From NCBI RefSeq assembly GCF_000280925.3, contig NZ_CP012109.1, forward strand, positions 5,104,501 to 5,168,500: DNA of 64,000 nt, in the 5' to 3' direction. This document shows positions 32,222 through 42,279 of this stretch, in pieces (the first letter of the stretch is position 1; each line of letters opens with the position of its first letter). Source of the DNA: Myxococcus hansupus. GTDB taxonomy: Bacteria; Myxococcota; Myxococcia; Myxococcales; Myxococcaceae. Under the pieces are notes generated by a model. That model was not told the origin of the DNA, did no database searches, and saw only the letters and a list, made by a program, of their open reading frames with translations. A program made the translations under genes and the position numbers.

Positions 32222-34535
32222 CTATTCGAACTTCACGCTCACGACGTTGAGGTCGATGGGCTTCACCTCGATACGTCGACTGAGCGTCTTCTTGAGGTCG
32301 GAGTTGGCGAACCGGCAGTCGTAGCTGCCCACGCGGAGCTCCACGGCCTCGAAGGGCGTCTCGCCCAGCCGCTTGCCTCCACACGTCACCTCCGCCCACG
32401 GCGTCACCACGAAGCGGACCCGGGCCGTGCGCGGCTCCTGACGCGGCTCCTGCCGGACCACCCGCGGCTCTCTCACCACCGCCGACGCGGGCGCCGCCGG
32501 TCGGGGCTCGGGCTCCAGGACGAAGCGCGCCACCTGCTCGGCGTCTTCCCCCAGCGTCACCGTGCGTGCCTGCGCCTGGTGCCGTTCGGCCTCCACGCGG
32601 ACGGCGACCTGCTTGCCCACCGTCGTCTCGAGCACCACGGGACTTCCCGACTGACGCTGGCCATCCACGAGCACCACCGCGTCCGCCGGCTGCGTCTCGA
32701 TGCGCAGCCGCACCGGCGCGGGGGCGGCCTCCACTGGAACCGGGGGCGACACGGGCGGCGGCGGCAACTCCGTGGGCGGCGCCACCGGCTCGACGACCGG
32801 CACTGGCACCGGGGGCGGCATCGCCACCTCGGGCTCCACCGGCACCACCACCGCGCGATCCAACCACGACCAGAGCACCACGCCCGCCACCAACATCAAC
32901 AGCAGGCCAATGCTCACGTAGAGCCACGACTTGCTGGCCGCCTCCGGGGCGCGCTTCCCGCGCCGCGACATGCCCAGCGACAGCGTGGGCGCGTCCTCCT
33001 CGAGCGACTCGCCCTCCGCGAGCGGAATCACCACCCGCGACGGGCGCCCCGCGTCCGGGAGCATCGCGATGGTGGGGGCGTCCTCCTCCACGACGTGTCC
33101 GCCCCGGACCTGCGACCGCGCACCCGCGCGGGCATCCAGCGTGGGCGCGTCCTCGTCATCCACCGGCCCGGCCGCGTCGAAGCGCCCCAGCCCCGGCCGA
33201 GGCGCACCCCGGGGGTCCGTCGGCGCCGCGGCCGCCCCACCCAGCTTCACATCCGTTCGCGTCCACCGCGCGGCCGCGCGCGCATCCACCGTGGGCGCGT
33301 CCTCCTCCACCGCGGGCAAGGGAGGCAGTGACGGCAACGCCCCCATGCCGGAACGCGAGGGGCGATCGGGCTCCAATGCGCGCCGCTGCCCCGTGACACG
33401 CGGCGCGGGCTTCTCGGGCTCCACCTCGAAGCGGCCCGTCCGGGAGGCGGGGCGCGGGCGAAGGGCCGCCGTCGCGTCGTCCTCTGGAGACAAGGGCGGC
33501 GGACGGGGCGGCAGCGCGGGCCGGAGCCCCGTCGTCCTGCGCGGCAGATCCGAGCGCCCGATGCTCGAATCCAGGTCCTCGCCCTCCACGTCGCCCACCC
33601 GGGCCTCCTCGGCCAGCCGCTCCGCGAAGGTCGCCTTCATGAAGGCGGACAGGTCCTGGGTCGACGCGGGCAACGGGCGCGCGCTCAGCCAGTCCTCCAA
33701 CGCGTGCTGGAGCTGCGCCGCCTCCTGGTAGCGCTCCGACACGTCCTTCGCGAGCGCCTTGAGGACGATGGCGTCCAGGTCCGCCGGGACACGCGTCGTC
33801 ACCTGCGAGGGCGGGATGACGCGGCACTCGGACACGGCCGTCAGCGTCTGGATGTCGTTGGGGCGCTTGAACAGGCGCGTGCCGGTGAGCAGCTCGTACA
33901 GCACGATGCCCAGCGCGAAGATGTCCGACCGGCAGTCCACGCGCATGCCCGCGGCCTGCTCCGGCGACATGTACGAGTACTTGCCCTTCAGCACGCCCGA
34001 GCGCGTCACCGTGGCCTGATCCGCCGCCTTGGCGATGCCGAAGTCCACCACCTTCACCCCACCCTCGAAGTTCACGAGGATGTTCTGGGGGAGATGTCAC
34101 GGTGAACGATGCCCAGCGGCCGGCCCGTGGACGGGTCCGTGCGCTTGTGCGCGTAGTCCAGGCCGGCGCACGCCTCGATGAGGATGCGGCAGACCAGGGC
34201 GACGGGGAGCGGTTGCCCCGGAGCTCCGAGTGCTTCCACAACTGCCGGAGGTCGTCGCCGTGGATGTACTCCATGGCGATGAAGAAGGAATCGTCCTGGG
34301 CGCCCAGGTCGAAAATCTGCACGACGTTGGGGTGGTTGAGCCGGGCGGCGATGCGCGCTTCGTCCAGGAACATCTTGACGAAGTCGTCGTTCTCCGCGAG
34401 GTGCGGGAGGATCCGCTTGACCACCACCCGCTTGTCCAGCTCGGCCCCTTGGGGCCGCGCAAGATAGATCTGCGCCATCCCGCCCGTGGCGAGACGTTTC
34501 AGGAGCTGGTACCTGCCATAGGTTTCGATGGACAC
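32222..34535 (-). CDS. Membrane Ser/Thr protein kinase with PEGA-like domain (two frameshifts)
   Basis: The gene is split over three frames. The GTG at 34535 opens a kinase N-lobe (VSIETYGRYQLLKRLATGGMAQIYL). The first break is in the CCCC run near 34216-34219 (plus strand), where one more base restores SELRGQPLPVALVCRILIEA. The second is in the GGGGG run near 34088-34092, where one more base restores HRDISPQNILVNFEGG. The kinase then runs on through DFGIAKAADQ and MSPEQAAGM. With both bases restored the protein is 771 residues: kinase, low-complexity linker with repeated EEDAPT acidic motifs, one transmembrane helix (WLYVSIGLLLMLVAGVVLW) and a PEGA-type tail (DAVVLVDGQRQSGSPVVLE). All catalytic motifs are present, so I treat it as a real gene damaged by sequence error. 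Confidence 0.88.
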
Positions 34536-34665
34536 GGCGACCTGACCGGCCCCCGGACAACCACACTCAAAGTGGCCCCGAGTTCCGGGCGCGGGAAGGA
34601 CCCGAGCGTAAGCGCACCGGGAAGGAGGGTCAAACCCCCAAGCGACCCGGAAACCGCCTTTGTGG

Positions 34666-35009
34666 CTATCTCCGGGCGGCCCGCACCTCGCGGGTCTCCC
34701 GCATCAGCACTTCCAGCTCGTCCAGATGCCGCTTCAGCACCGGCATCAGGACTGGGGCCACATCCACCCGGTCGAACAGGTCCAGGACGCGGTCCACCTT
34801 CCGCTCGATCTCCCCCGCCCGCGCCGGGCTGATCCGCCGCAGCAGCAGGTCCGCCCCCGCCTCCATCAGCACCCGGGCCACGGCGTCCCGGGAAGCGAGC
34901 GGCTCCTCCTTCCGCCGCTGCCCCTCCCCCGGATGACGCGCAGTCCCGGTGCCTTGGGAGCGGGCCGGGCGGTGCGCGTCGTCGGAGCATCGAAGTCTTG
35001 GGAGTTCAC
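34666..35009 (-). CDS. Small conserved-looking hypothetical protein (one frameshift)
   Basis: I propose a 114-residue protein made from two frames. A GTG at 35009, six bases after GAGGAGG, opens VNSQDFDAPTTRTARP and runs to GLRVIRG. In the CCCCC run at 34926-34930 (plus strand) one extra base joins this to EGQRRKEEPLASRDAVARVL and on to REVRAARR. The C-terminal part is helical and charged, with a heptad-like pattern (VDRVLDLFDRVDVAPVLMPVL). I do not recognise a family. Without the correction, an alternative start at 35052 gives 128 residues with a Pro/Arg-rich, non-protein-like N-terminus. It precedes the two kinase genes on the same strand. Confidence 0.6.
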
Positions 35010-35127
35010 CGGGTGCCTCCTCGGCATCTGCAGGTACGACCTCAGGGTACACACCGCGAGGTGACCTCCAATTTTCTGGTCATCCGCACAGGCGGAAGCA
35101 GACCTGTAGCACCGGGGACTGACACCG

Positions 35128-35160
35128 CCGTCGAGGGCCGGATGAACGGCCCTTCGACGG
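35128..35160. terminator. Strong hairpin after the VWA lipoprotein gene
   Basis: CCGTCGAGGGCCG (35128-35140) pairs with CGGCCCTTCGACGG (35147-35160) with one bulged base and a six-base loop. It lies 16 bases beyond the stop of the minus-strand lipoprotein gene, a good position for its terminator. Confidence 0.7.
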
Positions 35161-35175
35161 CGTTACAACGGGGCG

Positions 35176-38142
35176 CTACATCGCGTCACAGGAGCGCCGG
35201 TAGTTGATGGAGATGCGCGTGCCCGCCGGAGGCACCACGTCGAACACCACGCTGTTGGTGGCGTCGTCGTAGGTCCAGCCGGAGGTGGACGGCGTGCCAT
35301 TCACCGTCACCGTCACCGAGCCCGGCTCCGGCATGTCGCTCAGCGGGAAGCGCTCCTGAGCGGAGAAGGCCTTGTCCCCCACCGCCTGCAGCAGGGGCCG
35401 GTAGTCCTCCGCGCAGACGTTCAGCACCTCGCCGCCCGTCCGCGCGGTGGCCTGGGCGTACCGAGGCCCGGCGCCACCCGCCGTGGCGCAGCCCTCCGGG
35501 GGCGGAGCGATGGCGTAGAAGGTCGCGCGCTGGGGCTGGTTCTGCCCCTTGAGCTGCTGGGCCCAGTCCACGTAGGTGTCCACCGCGTCGGGTGAATGGT
35601 CGTCCTCGTCGCTGACGAAGAGCACCACCAGCGCGGCCTCCTCGCGGAGGAAGCCCGCGTTGCCGTCGTTCGGCAGCGGCGTGCGCGGGTCATCCGCGCT
35701 GTTCACCAGCGGCCGGGACAGCGCGCGGCGCATCGCCTCGAAGCCCTGCTCCACCTCCGCGCACCGGCCCACCTGCACGTTCTGCTGGAGCTGCTGCGCC
35801 AGGTTCGGCGTCGCGTTCGTGAGGATGCGCGGCAGCGAATTGTCCACCGGGAAGAACCGGCCCGCCTCGCCGCCCTCCGCGCCGCCCGGGCACGCGTTCA
35901 TCGGGTCCGGCTGCGACACCGGCTGGATGCCCGTCGTCGTGACGGCCACGTTCAGACTCACGCCCCGGTCCAACGCCGTCTGCACGAAGGTGGGAATCGC
36001 GTCCACCAGCCGCGGGTGCTCCACCGCCATGGACGCCGTGTTGTCCACCACCAGCAACACGTCCACCTTGCTGACGTCCTGCTGCACGAAGGTGTCCGTG
36101 CGCTCCACGCGCATCGACGACTCACCCACGAGCGGCACCATCAGCGGCGCCGGCAAATCACTGGAGCCCACGTACAGCGGCGACAGGTTCATGCCCGACA
36201 CCAGCCCGAGGTACTCCACGCCCACGGTGAATGCCTCGTTGGGTGGCAGCACGAAGGGAATGGGGTCCGGCAGCTCCGTCAGGCCGAACTCCGAATCCGT
36301 GGTGCCGGGGCCAATCCACACGTCGCTCACCGTCACCGGCGCGGCGCAGGCGTTGAGGAAGTTCACCTCCATGGGCTCGGCGGGGCAGTCCGGCCGGGCC
36401 ACGCCCCAGTCCATGTAGCGGCGCGACGCCACCAGGCACACCGCCTGGGTGTTGGCCACCAGCGGAACCAGCAGCACCGGGTTGGCCGGCTGCATCTGCT
36501 CGATTTGAACGGTGCCCGTGAAGGTGCCACCCGCCACCGGCGCCATGAAGGCCACCTGGAAGCTGAACCAGTCGCCCGGGTACATGATGCCGCCGTAGAG
36601 GTCCCCGCCCGGCAGGGTGAACACGCCGCCGGCGTCATCCCGCAGGCGGATGTTCTTCACCGGGCACAGGTCCGCGCCGCGGTTCTCCAGCTTGAGGCCC
36701 AGCACCGCGCCCTGCCCGGGCGGAATGGTGCCGAAGTCCAGCGCCTCGGGCGTCAGCGTGAGCTCGCAGGGCGCGTGCGCCTCCGTGTTGCCACGGAAGT
36801 CCATCTGCACCGTGGCGGCGGAGAAGGCGTTGGTGGTCATCACCAGCGAGCCCTCGGCCGCGCGCAGCTCGGTGGGCTCGTAGAACACCTCCAGGTTGAC
36901 CTCACCGCCCGGCGGCAGCGTCACCGGCAGCGCCAGTGGCGTGTGGTTGAACTGGGCCGCCCCACCCTGCGGCGGCAGCCACTCCAACGTGTTGATGGTG
37001 AGCCCGCCCTCATTGGACGCGCCGCAGTTCTTCACGTTGATGATGACGCGAACCTTCGCGCCCAGGGGCTGCGTGCCAAAGTCGTAGAACGACGGGGACA
37101 CGCACAGCTCCGGCGCGCCGCCGTAACCACGCAGCTCCACGGGCGTCGTCGGGTGACGGCGGCTCTCCACGTGGTACAGCGCGGTGTCCTGCGCCGCGCC
37201 CTGATGGTCCGGGCTGTAGCGGATGGTGAAGGTGCGGACCTCGCCCGGCTGAAGCACCAGGGGGAAGCCCACGTTGTGCTGCGTGAAGGACGCGTTGCGG
37301 CCCTCCAACGTCAACTGCGTCACCGTCACCGGCTCGGTGCTGATGTTGCGGATGCTCGACTCGAGCACCGCGTTGCGGTCCACCGGCACCGCGCCGAAGT
37401 CCAGCACGGGGGGCTCGGCCACCACCGCGCGCTCCAGCGCCTCGGCGGCCACCTGCACCGTCACGTCCGCGCAGCCGCGGCACGGCGACACCGCCAGCGC
37501 CACCTGCTTGCGGCCCACGCGCACGGGGCTGAACGTCACCGGCAGCTCGCGGCTCTCACCGGGCGCCAGCGTCACCGCCTCCACGCTGAACTCGTCGCGG
37601 TCCGCGCCCACCAGCCGCGGGGACACCTCCACGGGCAGCTCCGTGGGGTTCTCCAGCCGCAGGGGCAGCGTCTTCGTGGCGTCCGCCTCGATGCGGCCGA
37701 AGTCCAGCCGCCGCGGCGACACGCGCGCCCAAGCGTCCACGCCATGCCCCGTCAGGGGAATGCGCAGCAAGGGCTCGATGCGTGTATCCGAGCGCACCAC
37801 CAACATCGCCGGCTGCGCGCCCTCCGCGGGCGGCGCGAAGCGAACGCGGAGCGAGCACGCGCTCCCCGGCTGGAGGCTGTGAGGCCCCTCATGGGTGAAC
37901 TCGGCGCGGTAGGAGCCCTCCGGCCCCTCCACCCAGACCTCGTTCACGTCGACCGGTGCCCGTCCCACGTTGCGCAGCGAAATCTCCGCCTCGCGCGCAT
38001 CGAAGATGGCCACCTTCTGGAAGTCGACGCCACCGGGCGTCGCCGTCAGCCGTCCGTCCGCGAGCGTCGAACGTTCGCGATCCGCACACCCCGCGAGCAG
38101 CCCCACCACCGCGAGGGCCAACCAGCCCCAGCGCCCCGTCAT
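35176..38142 (-). CDS. Lipoprotein with ASH-type repeats and a C-terminal VWA domain
   Basis: The 988-residue protein starts at ATG 38142 with a lipoprotein signal (LALAVVGLLAGC). The body consists of repeated immunoglobulin-like units with DFG-x-(V/I/Q)P-style openings (VLDFGAVPVDRNAV, LDFGTIPPGQGAV), typical of ASPM-SPD2-Hydin or choice-of-anchor D modules. The C-terminus holds a von Willebrand A domain (VDVLLVVDNTASM), whose DxTxS motif is a near-MIDAS, and a conserved VVLFVSDEDDHSPD strand. It is probably anchored in the outer membrane and binds a ligand or partner. The neighbouring pssA is not functionally linked. Confidence 0.88.
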   Translation of the reverse strand: MTGRWGWLALAVVGLLAGCADRERSTLADGRLTATPGGVDFQKVAIFDAREAEISLRNVGRAPVDVNEVWVEGPEGSYRAEFTHEGPHSLQPGSACSLRVRFAPPAEGAQPAMLVVRSDTRIEPLLRIPLTGHGVDAWARVSPRRLDFGRIEADATKTLPLRLENPTELPVEVSPRLVGADRDEFSVEAVTLAPGESRELPVTFSPVRVGRKQVALAVSPCRGCADVTVQVAAEALERAVVAEPPVLDFGAVPVDRNAVLESSIRNISTEPVTVTQLTLEGRNASFTQHNVGFPLVLQPGEVRTFTIRYSPDHQGAAQDTALYHVESRRHPTTPVELRGYGGAPELCVSPSFYDFGTQPLGAKVRVIINVKNCGASNEGGLTINTLEWLPPQGGAAQFNHTPLALPVTLPPGGEVNLEVFYEPTELRAAEGSLVMTTNAFSAATVQMDFRGNTEAHAPCELTLTPEALDFGTIPPGQGAVLGLKLENRGADLCPVKNIRLRDDAGGVFTLPGGDLYGGIMYPGDWFSFQVAFMAPVAGGTFTGTVQIEQMQPANPVLLVPLVANTQAVCLVASRRYMDWGVARPDCPAEPMEVNFLNACAAPVTVSDVWIGPGTTDSEFGLTELPDPIPFVLPPNEAFTVGVEYLGLVSGMNLSPLYVGSSDLPAPLMVPLVGESSMRVERTDTFVQQDVSKVDVLLVVDNTASMAVEHPRLVDAIPTFVQTALDRGVSLNVAVTTTGIQPVSQPDPMNACPGGAEGGEAGRFFPVDNSLPRILTNATPNLAQQLQQNVQVGRCAEVEQGFEAMRRALSRPLVNSADDPRTPLPNDGNAGFLREEAALVVLFVSDEDDHSPDAVDTYVDWAQQLKGQNQPQRATFYAIAPPPEGCATAGGAGPRYAQATARTGGEVLNVCAEDYRPLLQAVGDKAFSAQERFPLSDMPEPGSVTVTVNGTPSTSGWTYDDATNSVVFDVVPPAGTRISINYRRSCDAM

Positions 38143-38298
38143 GGCCCACCCCTTCCCCGTCACCATCGGCCTTGGCCGCCAAATGCCTCACGTGAGGCAG
38201 GGCGGAAGCAACGGTGGCGAAGCTAGGCACCCACTCCAGGGTGGGCAACCAGCCACACGTGGGAAAGCCCGTGCCCAGGGGTCAGCGACTGTCCGGTA

Positions 38299-38943
38299 TC
38301 AAATCTTCGGGATTCGCAGTGTCTTGCTGATCATCGCGCTGCCGCTGGCCACGTACATCAGGGCCAGGGGGTGCAGCGTCAACGGCCCCAGCCGCCACAC
38401 CCCACCCCACAGGTCCGGACCGATGCGGCCCGCCCACGTCACCGCCGCCAGCACCATCACCAGCGCCAGGCTGGTGGGGATGGGCGTGCCCTCGAAGTAC
38501 TTCACCTTGCCCGTCCCGTCGGACAGGTCCGCGGAGGTGACATTGAAGCGCGCCAGCCGGCTGATGCCACACGCCACGAAGTAGAGCAGCGCCGCGACGT
38601 CCAACGAGCCGCGCATCCCCACCGCGAAGGCCAGCGCCGCCGGGGCCATGCCGAAGGAGATGACGTCCGCCAGGGAGTCCAGGTCCGCCCCCAGAGGGGA
38701 CTTCTTGAAGCGCCAGCGGGCGATGCGGCCGTCCATGACGTCCATCACCAACGCCACCGGCATCAGGCCAAAGGCCACCCACAGCCAGTCCACGTCCCCC
38801 GAGGCCAGGTACTGCATGGCCGCCAGGATGGCGCCCGCCCCCGCGAAGCCGTTGCCCAGCGTCACGAAGTCAGCGAGCACGAACGTGCGAATCATCGAGA
38901 AGTGGCGGCGCGGGCGACGGGCACGGGGCTGCTCTGTCGACAT
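38299..38943 (-). CDS. pssA: CDP-diacylglycerol-serine O-phosphatidyltransferase
   Basis: This integral membrane enzyme of 214 residues makes phosphatidylserine, the precursor of phosphatidylethanolamine, from CDP-diacylglycerol and serine. The CDP-alcohol phosphotransferase signature D-x2-D-G-x2-A-R-x8-G-x3-D-x3-D is complete (it starts at MDVMDGRIAR and ends at LDSLAD). Several hydrophobic helices surround it. The N-terminal arginine-rich stretch is cytoplasmic. Within the CDP-alcohol transferases, the start motif TLGNGFAGAGAI points to the PssA subgroup. No psd gene is visible beside it. Confidence 0.9.
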   Translation of the reverse strand: MSTEQPRARRPRRHFSMIRTFVLADFVTLGNGFAGAGAILAAMQYLASGDVDWLWVAFGLMPVALVMDVMDGRIARWRFKKSPLGADLDSLADVISFGMAPAALAFAVGMRGSLDVAALLYFVACGISRLARFNVTSADLSDGTGKVKYFEGTPIPTSLALVMVLAAVTWAGRIGPDLWGGVWRLGPLTLHPLALMYVASGSAMISKTLRIPKI

Positions 38944-39087
38944 ATGCGCATTGTCCTACCACACCCCTCATGCGTCACTGGAAGCTCGTTCTTGCCACAG
39001 TGCGTTGTGTCCGCGGGTGCGAGTCACACTCGCGTTTCAGAAAGCTTTTGACGGTGTGATCGACCGCTCCCTACGCTCCGCGCTGTC

Positions 39088-41598
39088 ATGCACTCGAAAA
39101 TCTCCTCGCCCCTTCGGCGCGGTGTGTTCCAAAAAACTCGGAACAACCGCTGGCAGCTCACCCTCGCCGCAAGCCTGAGCCTGGTGCTCACCACTGCGTG
39201 CGGCGACGACGACGATTCCGGCGTCGTGCCCGAACCCACCACCCCCGCGTACGAAGTCACCATCCGCCGCACCGCCCACGGCGTGCCGCACATCACCGGC
39301 AAGGACATGGGCAGCGTGGCCTACGGCAACGGCTACGCCTTCGCCCAGGACCACGTCTGCATCCTGTCGGATCAGATCCTGAAGGTGCGCGGTGAGCGCG
39401 CGCGCTTCATGGGCATGGGCCCCGGCAGCACCTATGCGGGCAGCGACTACGCGTACCGCGCGCTGGGACTCCACGAGCGCGCCACGACGCAGCTCTCCCG
39501 GCAGTCCGCGAACCTCCAGGCCATGCTCAAGGGCTACGCCGCGGGCTTCAACCGCTATATCGAGGAGACGCCGAAGGCGCAGCTCCCCGCGCCCTGCACC
39601 AACGCCGCGTGGGTACGCCCCATCACCGACGTGGACCTGCTCGCCTACGCATACAGCGTGGCGCTCACGGGCAGCAGCTACCAGCTCGTCCTCGCCATCG
39701 CCGCGGCGACGCCGCCCAACGTGACGGCCTCCGGCGTGCCGGACCGGGACTACGTCAAGGTCCAGCGGCCCGACCTCAGCCAGGTGGGCAGCAACGGCTG
39801 GGCCATTGGCCGCGAGCGCTCCGCCACCGGCCACGGCATGGTGGTGGCCAACCCGCACTTCCCCTGGGAGGGCGAGCTCAAGCTGTGGGAGAGCCACCTC
39901 ACCGTCCCCGGCCAGCTCGACGTGTACGGCGTGGGCCTGCTGGGCGTGCCCGCGGTGCTCATCGGCTTCAACAAGGACATCGCCTGGACGCACACCTTCT
40001 CGTCCGGCCAGCGCATGACGCTGTACGGACTCCAACTGGTGCCGGGCAAGCCGACCTCATACATGTATGACGGCGAAGAGCGGGAGATGACCTGGAAGGA
40101 CATCACCATCCTGGTGCGCCTGGACAACGGCACGCTCGTCAACGTCCCCCGCCGCATCTACTTCAGCCACTACGGCCCCATCATCTCCATCCCCGGCATG
40201 GCCGAGTGGACCCAGCAGACGGTGCTCACCTACCGCGACGCCAACCTGGAGAACAACTCACTGCTGGCGCAGTTCCTGGGCATGAACCAGGCGACCAGCA
40301 TGGCGGACTTCAAGAGCGTCTACGAGCGCGAGCAGGGCATCCCCTGGGTCAACACCATGGCGGCGGACCGCGAGGGCAACACCTGGTACACGGACGCCAC
40401 GCCCACGGCCAACCTGTCGCCGGTGGCGCTGGCGACGTGGAACGCGGCCCGTCAGGGGCTCGACCCGGCCACCACCCTCATCTGGCAGCAGATGGGCCTG
40501 GTGCTGCTCGACGGCAGCAACTCGCAGAACGAGTGGCAGGACGAAGCGGGCGCGCGCAGCCCGGGCCTGGTGCCCTTCAGCAAGGTGCCCAAGCTGGACC
40601 GCACCGACTTCGTGTTCAACGCCAATGACAGCTACTGGCTGGCCAACCCCGCCGCGCCGCTCACGGGCTTCTCGCCCCTGCACGGCCTGGAGGGCGTGCC
40701 CCAGTCGCCGCGCACGCGCCTCAACGCGGTGATGCTCACCGAGGTCCGCGAGGGCGGCGCGTCCGGCGCGGACGGCCTGTTCACCCGGCAGGAGCTGGAG
40801 ACGGCCATCCTCAACAACCGGGGCATGATGGCGGAGCTGCTCCTCGACGGCGTCATCGAGCGCTGCACGGGCCAGACGACGGTGCCCTACCAGAACGGCA
40901 CCGTGGACATCAGCCAGGCCTGCGCGCTGCTCGCCGAGTGGGACCGCCGCTTCGACGTGGACAGCGTGGGCGCCATCGTCTGGCGCGAGTTCACCGGCGC
41001 GTACACCATGCCGCAGTTGTCGGGCGGCCCGACGCTGTACGCCACGGACTTCGACGTGACCCACCCCATCACCACGCCGCACACGCTGGCCCCCGCGCCG
41101 GCCGAGGGCGCCGACCCGGTCCTCACCAACCTGGCCCGCGCCGTGAGCACGCTGACGGCGGCCGGCCTGGCGCTGGACCTGCCCCTGGGCGAGGCGCAGT
41201 ACACCACCCGCGTGCGCGGCGAGCGCATCCCCATCCACGGCGGCGGCAACTATGACGGCGCGGCGAACATCGTGAACTTCGGCAACCTGAAGTCCACCAC
41301 GCCGAACGCGGACTACAACAGCCTCACGCGCGGCGCCGTCATCAACTCGCGCACCGCGCTGAGCCAGGGCGGCTACGTCATCAACAGCGGCAGCAGCTTC
41401 ATCATGGCCATGGAGTTCACGCCGAGCGGCGTGCAGGCCAGCGCCCTGCTGACGTACAGCGAGTCCAGCAACCCGGCGTCGCCGTACTACGCGGACCAGA
41501 CGCGGCTGTTCTCCCAGAAGCAGTGGCGGCCCATCCTCTTCACCCCCGAAGAGATTGCCGCCGCGCCGGCCGAGCAGATTTCGCTCACCGGCAACTGA
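39088..41598 (+). CDS. Penicillin acylase-family lipoprotein (Ntn hydrolase)
   Basis: The 836-residue precursor begins with a lipoprotein signal ending LVLTTAC (Cys38). It contains the alpha-subunit-like region, a spacer, and the beta-subunit start at Ser235 in VGSNGWAIG. That Ser would become the N-terminal nucleophile after self-cleavage. The downstream VVANPHFPW motif is standard for the family. Relatives cleave amide bonds in beta-lactams, acyl-homoserine lactones and aculeacin-like lipopeptides. A role in degrading competitors' signals or antibiotics is plausible for a predator, but the substrate is not visible. A strong hairpin follows seven bases after the stop. Confidence 0.92.
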   Translation: MHSKISSPLRRGVFQKTRNNRWQLTLAASLSLVLTTACGDDDDSGVVPEPTTPAYEVTIRRTAHGVPHITGKDMGSVAYGNGYAFAQDHVCILSDQILKVRGERARFMGMGPGSTYAGSDYAYRALGLHERATTQLSRQSANLQAMLKGYAAGFNRYIEETPKAQLPAPCTNAAWVRPITDVDLLAYAYSVALTGSSYQLVLAIAAATPPNVTASGVPDRDYVKVQRPDLSQVGSNGWAIGRERSATGHGMVVANPHFPWEGELKLWESHLTVPGQLDVYGVGLLGVPAVLIGFNKDIAWTHTFSSGQRMTLYGLQLVPGKPTSYMYDGEEREMTWKDITILVRLDNGTLVNVPRRIYFSHYGPIISIPGMAEWTQQTVLTYRDANLENNSLLAQFLGMNQATSMADFKSVYEREQGIPWVNTMAADREGNTWYTDATPTANLSPVALATWNAARQGLDPATTLIWQQMGLVLLDGSNSQNEWQDEAGARSPGLVPFSKVPKLDRTDFVFNANDSYWLANPAAPLTGFSPLHGLEGVPQSPRTRLNAVMLTEVREGGASGADGLFTRQELETAILNNRGMMAELLLDGVIERCTGQTTVPYQNGTVDISQACALLAEWDRRFDVDSVGAIVWREFTGAYTMPQLSGGPTLYATDFDVTHPITTPHTLAPAPAEGADPVLTNLARAVSTLTAAGLALDLPLGEAQYTTRVRGERIPIHGGGNYDGAANIVNFGNLKSTTPNADYNSLTRGAVINSRTALSQGGYVINSGSSFIMAMEFTPSGVQASALLTYSESSNPASPYYADQTRLFSQKQWRPILFTPEEIAAAPAEQISLTGN

Positions 41599-41604
41599 TG
41601 TCCC

Positions 41605-41634
41605 GTCCGGCCCCCGATGCGTCGGGGGCCGGAC
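41605..41634 (+). terminator. Perfect 13-bp stem terminator after the acylase gene
   Basis: GTCCGGCCCCCGA (41605-41617) and TCGGGGGCCGGAC (41622-41634) are perfectly complementary around a four-base loop. The position directly after the stop codon makes a terminator very likely despite the absence of a T-run. Confidence 0.82.
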
Positions 41635-41810
41635 ACCCCATGGCCCGGCGGGGCAGTGTTCCGCCGGAGATGTCCGCCCCGCAGTCCGATTCCTTCCGCC
41701 GCCAGCTCGCGCGCCAATGGGCGTGCAGACCGCCAGGCACCGTCGTTCGTTCCTGGCGAAGGGGGCACCGGGATTTCCCGGTGGAATCACCGCAGGCGCA
41801 GGGGGACATC

Positions 41811-42257
41811 ATGGCTACACCCGTCTACAAGACCGCCGTCATCGGCAGAGTGTTCTTCCTTCGTTGGGAATCGCCGCCCAACCAGGAGGACATCCATGCC
41901 GTGTTTCATCAAATGAAGGGCACGTACGAGCAGCTCCAGCATCCGCTCGTCCTCGTCGCCAGCCTTTCGCCGAAGTCGGCCGTGCCCAACTCCGAGCAGC
42001 GGCGCAACCTGTCCACCTTCCATTCGGACGCGCGCCCGCTCTTCACGGAGATTCACGCCATCGTCGAAGGCAATGAACTGCAATACAACCTTCAGCGCGT
42101 CATCATCTCCGGCATCAACCTGGTGACTCGGACCTTCGACGAGGCCTTCCACCGCGTCCACAAACACGCGGACCTGGTCGCGCCCTACATCGGCAAGAGC
42201 CTGAGCGTGGACGGCGTGAAGGTCATCGAAGAAGCCCGCGCGCGCGGCGTCGTCTGA
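41811..42257 (+). CDS. Small uncharacterised protein, about 148 residues
   Basis: The start is the ATG at 41811, after GGGGGA. Its soluble 148-residue product (MATPVYKTAVIGRVFFLRWE...) alternates hydrophobic strands with amphipathic helices and looks like a single alpha/beta domain. I do not recognise a family. The pattern of short strands in the first half with a helix containing EDIHAVFHQMKGTYEQL slightly recalls STAS or roadblock-type scaffolds, which is only an impression. It converges on the ThiF-family gene with a gap of 22 bases. Confidence 0.75.
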   Translation: MATPVYKTAVIGRVFFLRWESPPNQEDIHAVFHQMKGTYEQLQHPLVLVASLSPKSAVPNSEQRRNLSTFHSDARPLFTEIHAIVEGNELQYNLQRVIISGINLVTRTFDEAFHRVHKHADLVAPYIGKSLSVDGVKVIEEARARGVV

Positions 42258-42279
42258 GCCCGGGCCTGGGGGGCCGCCC

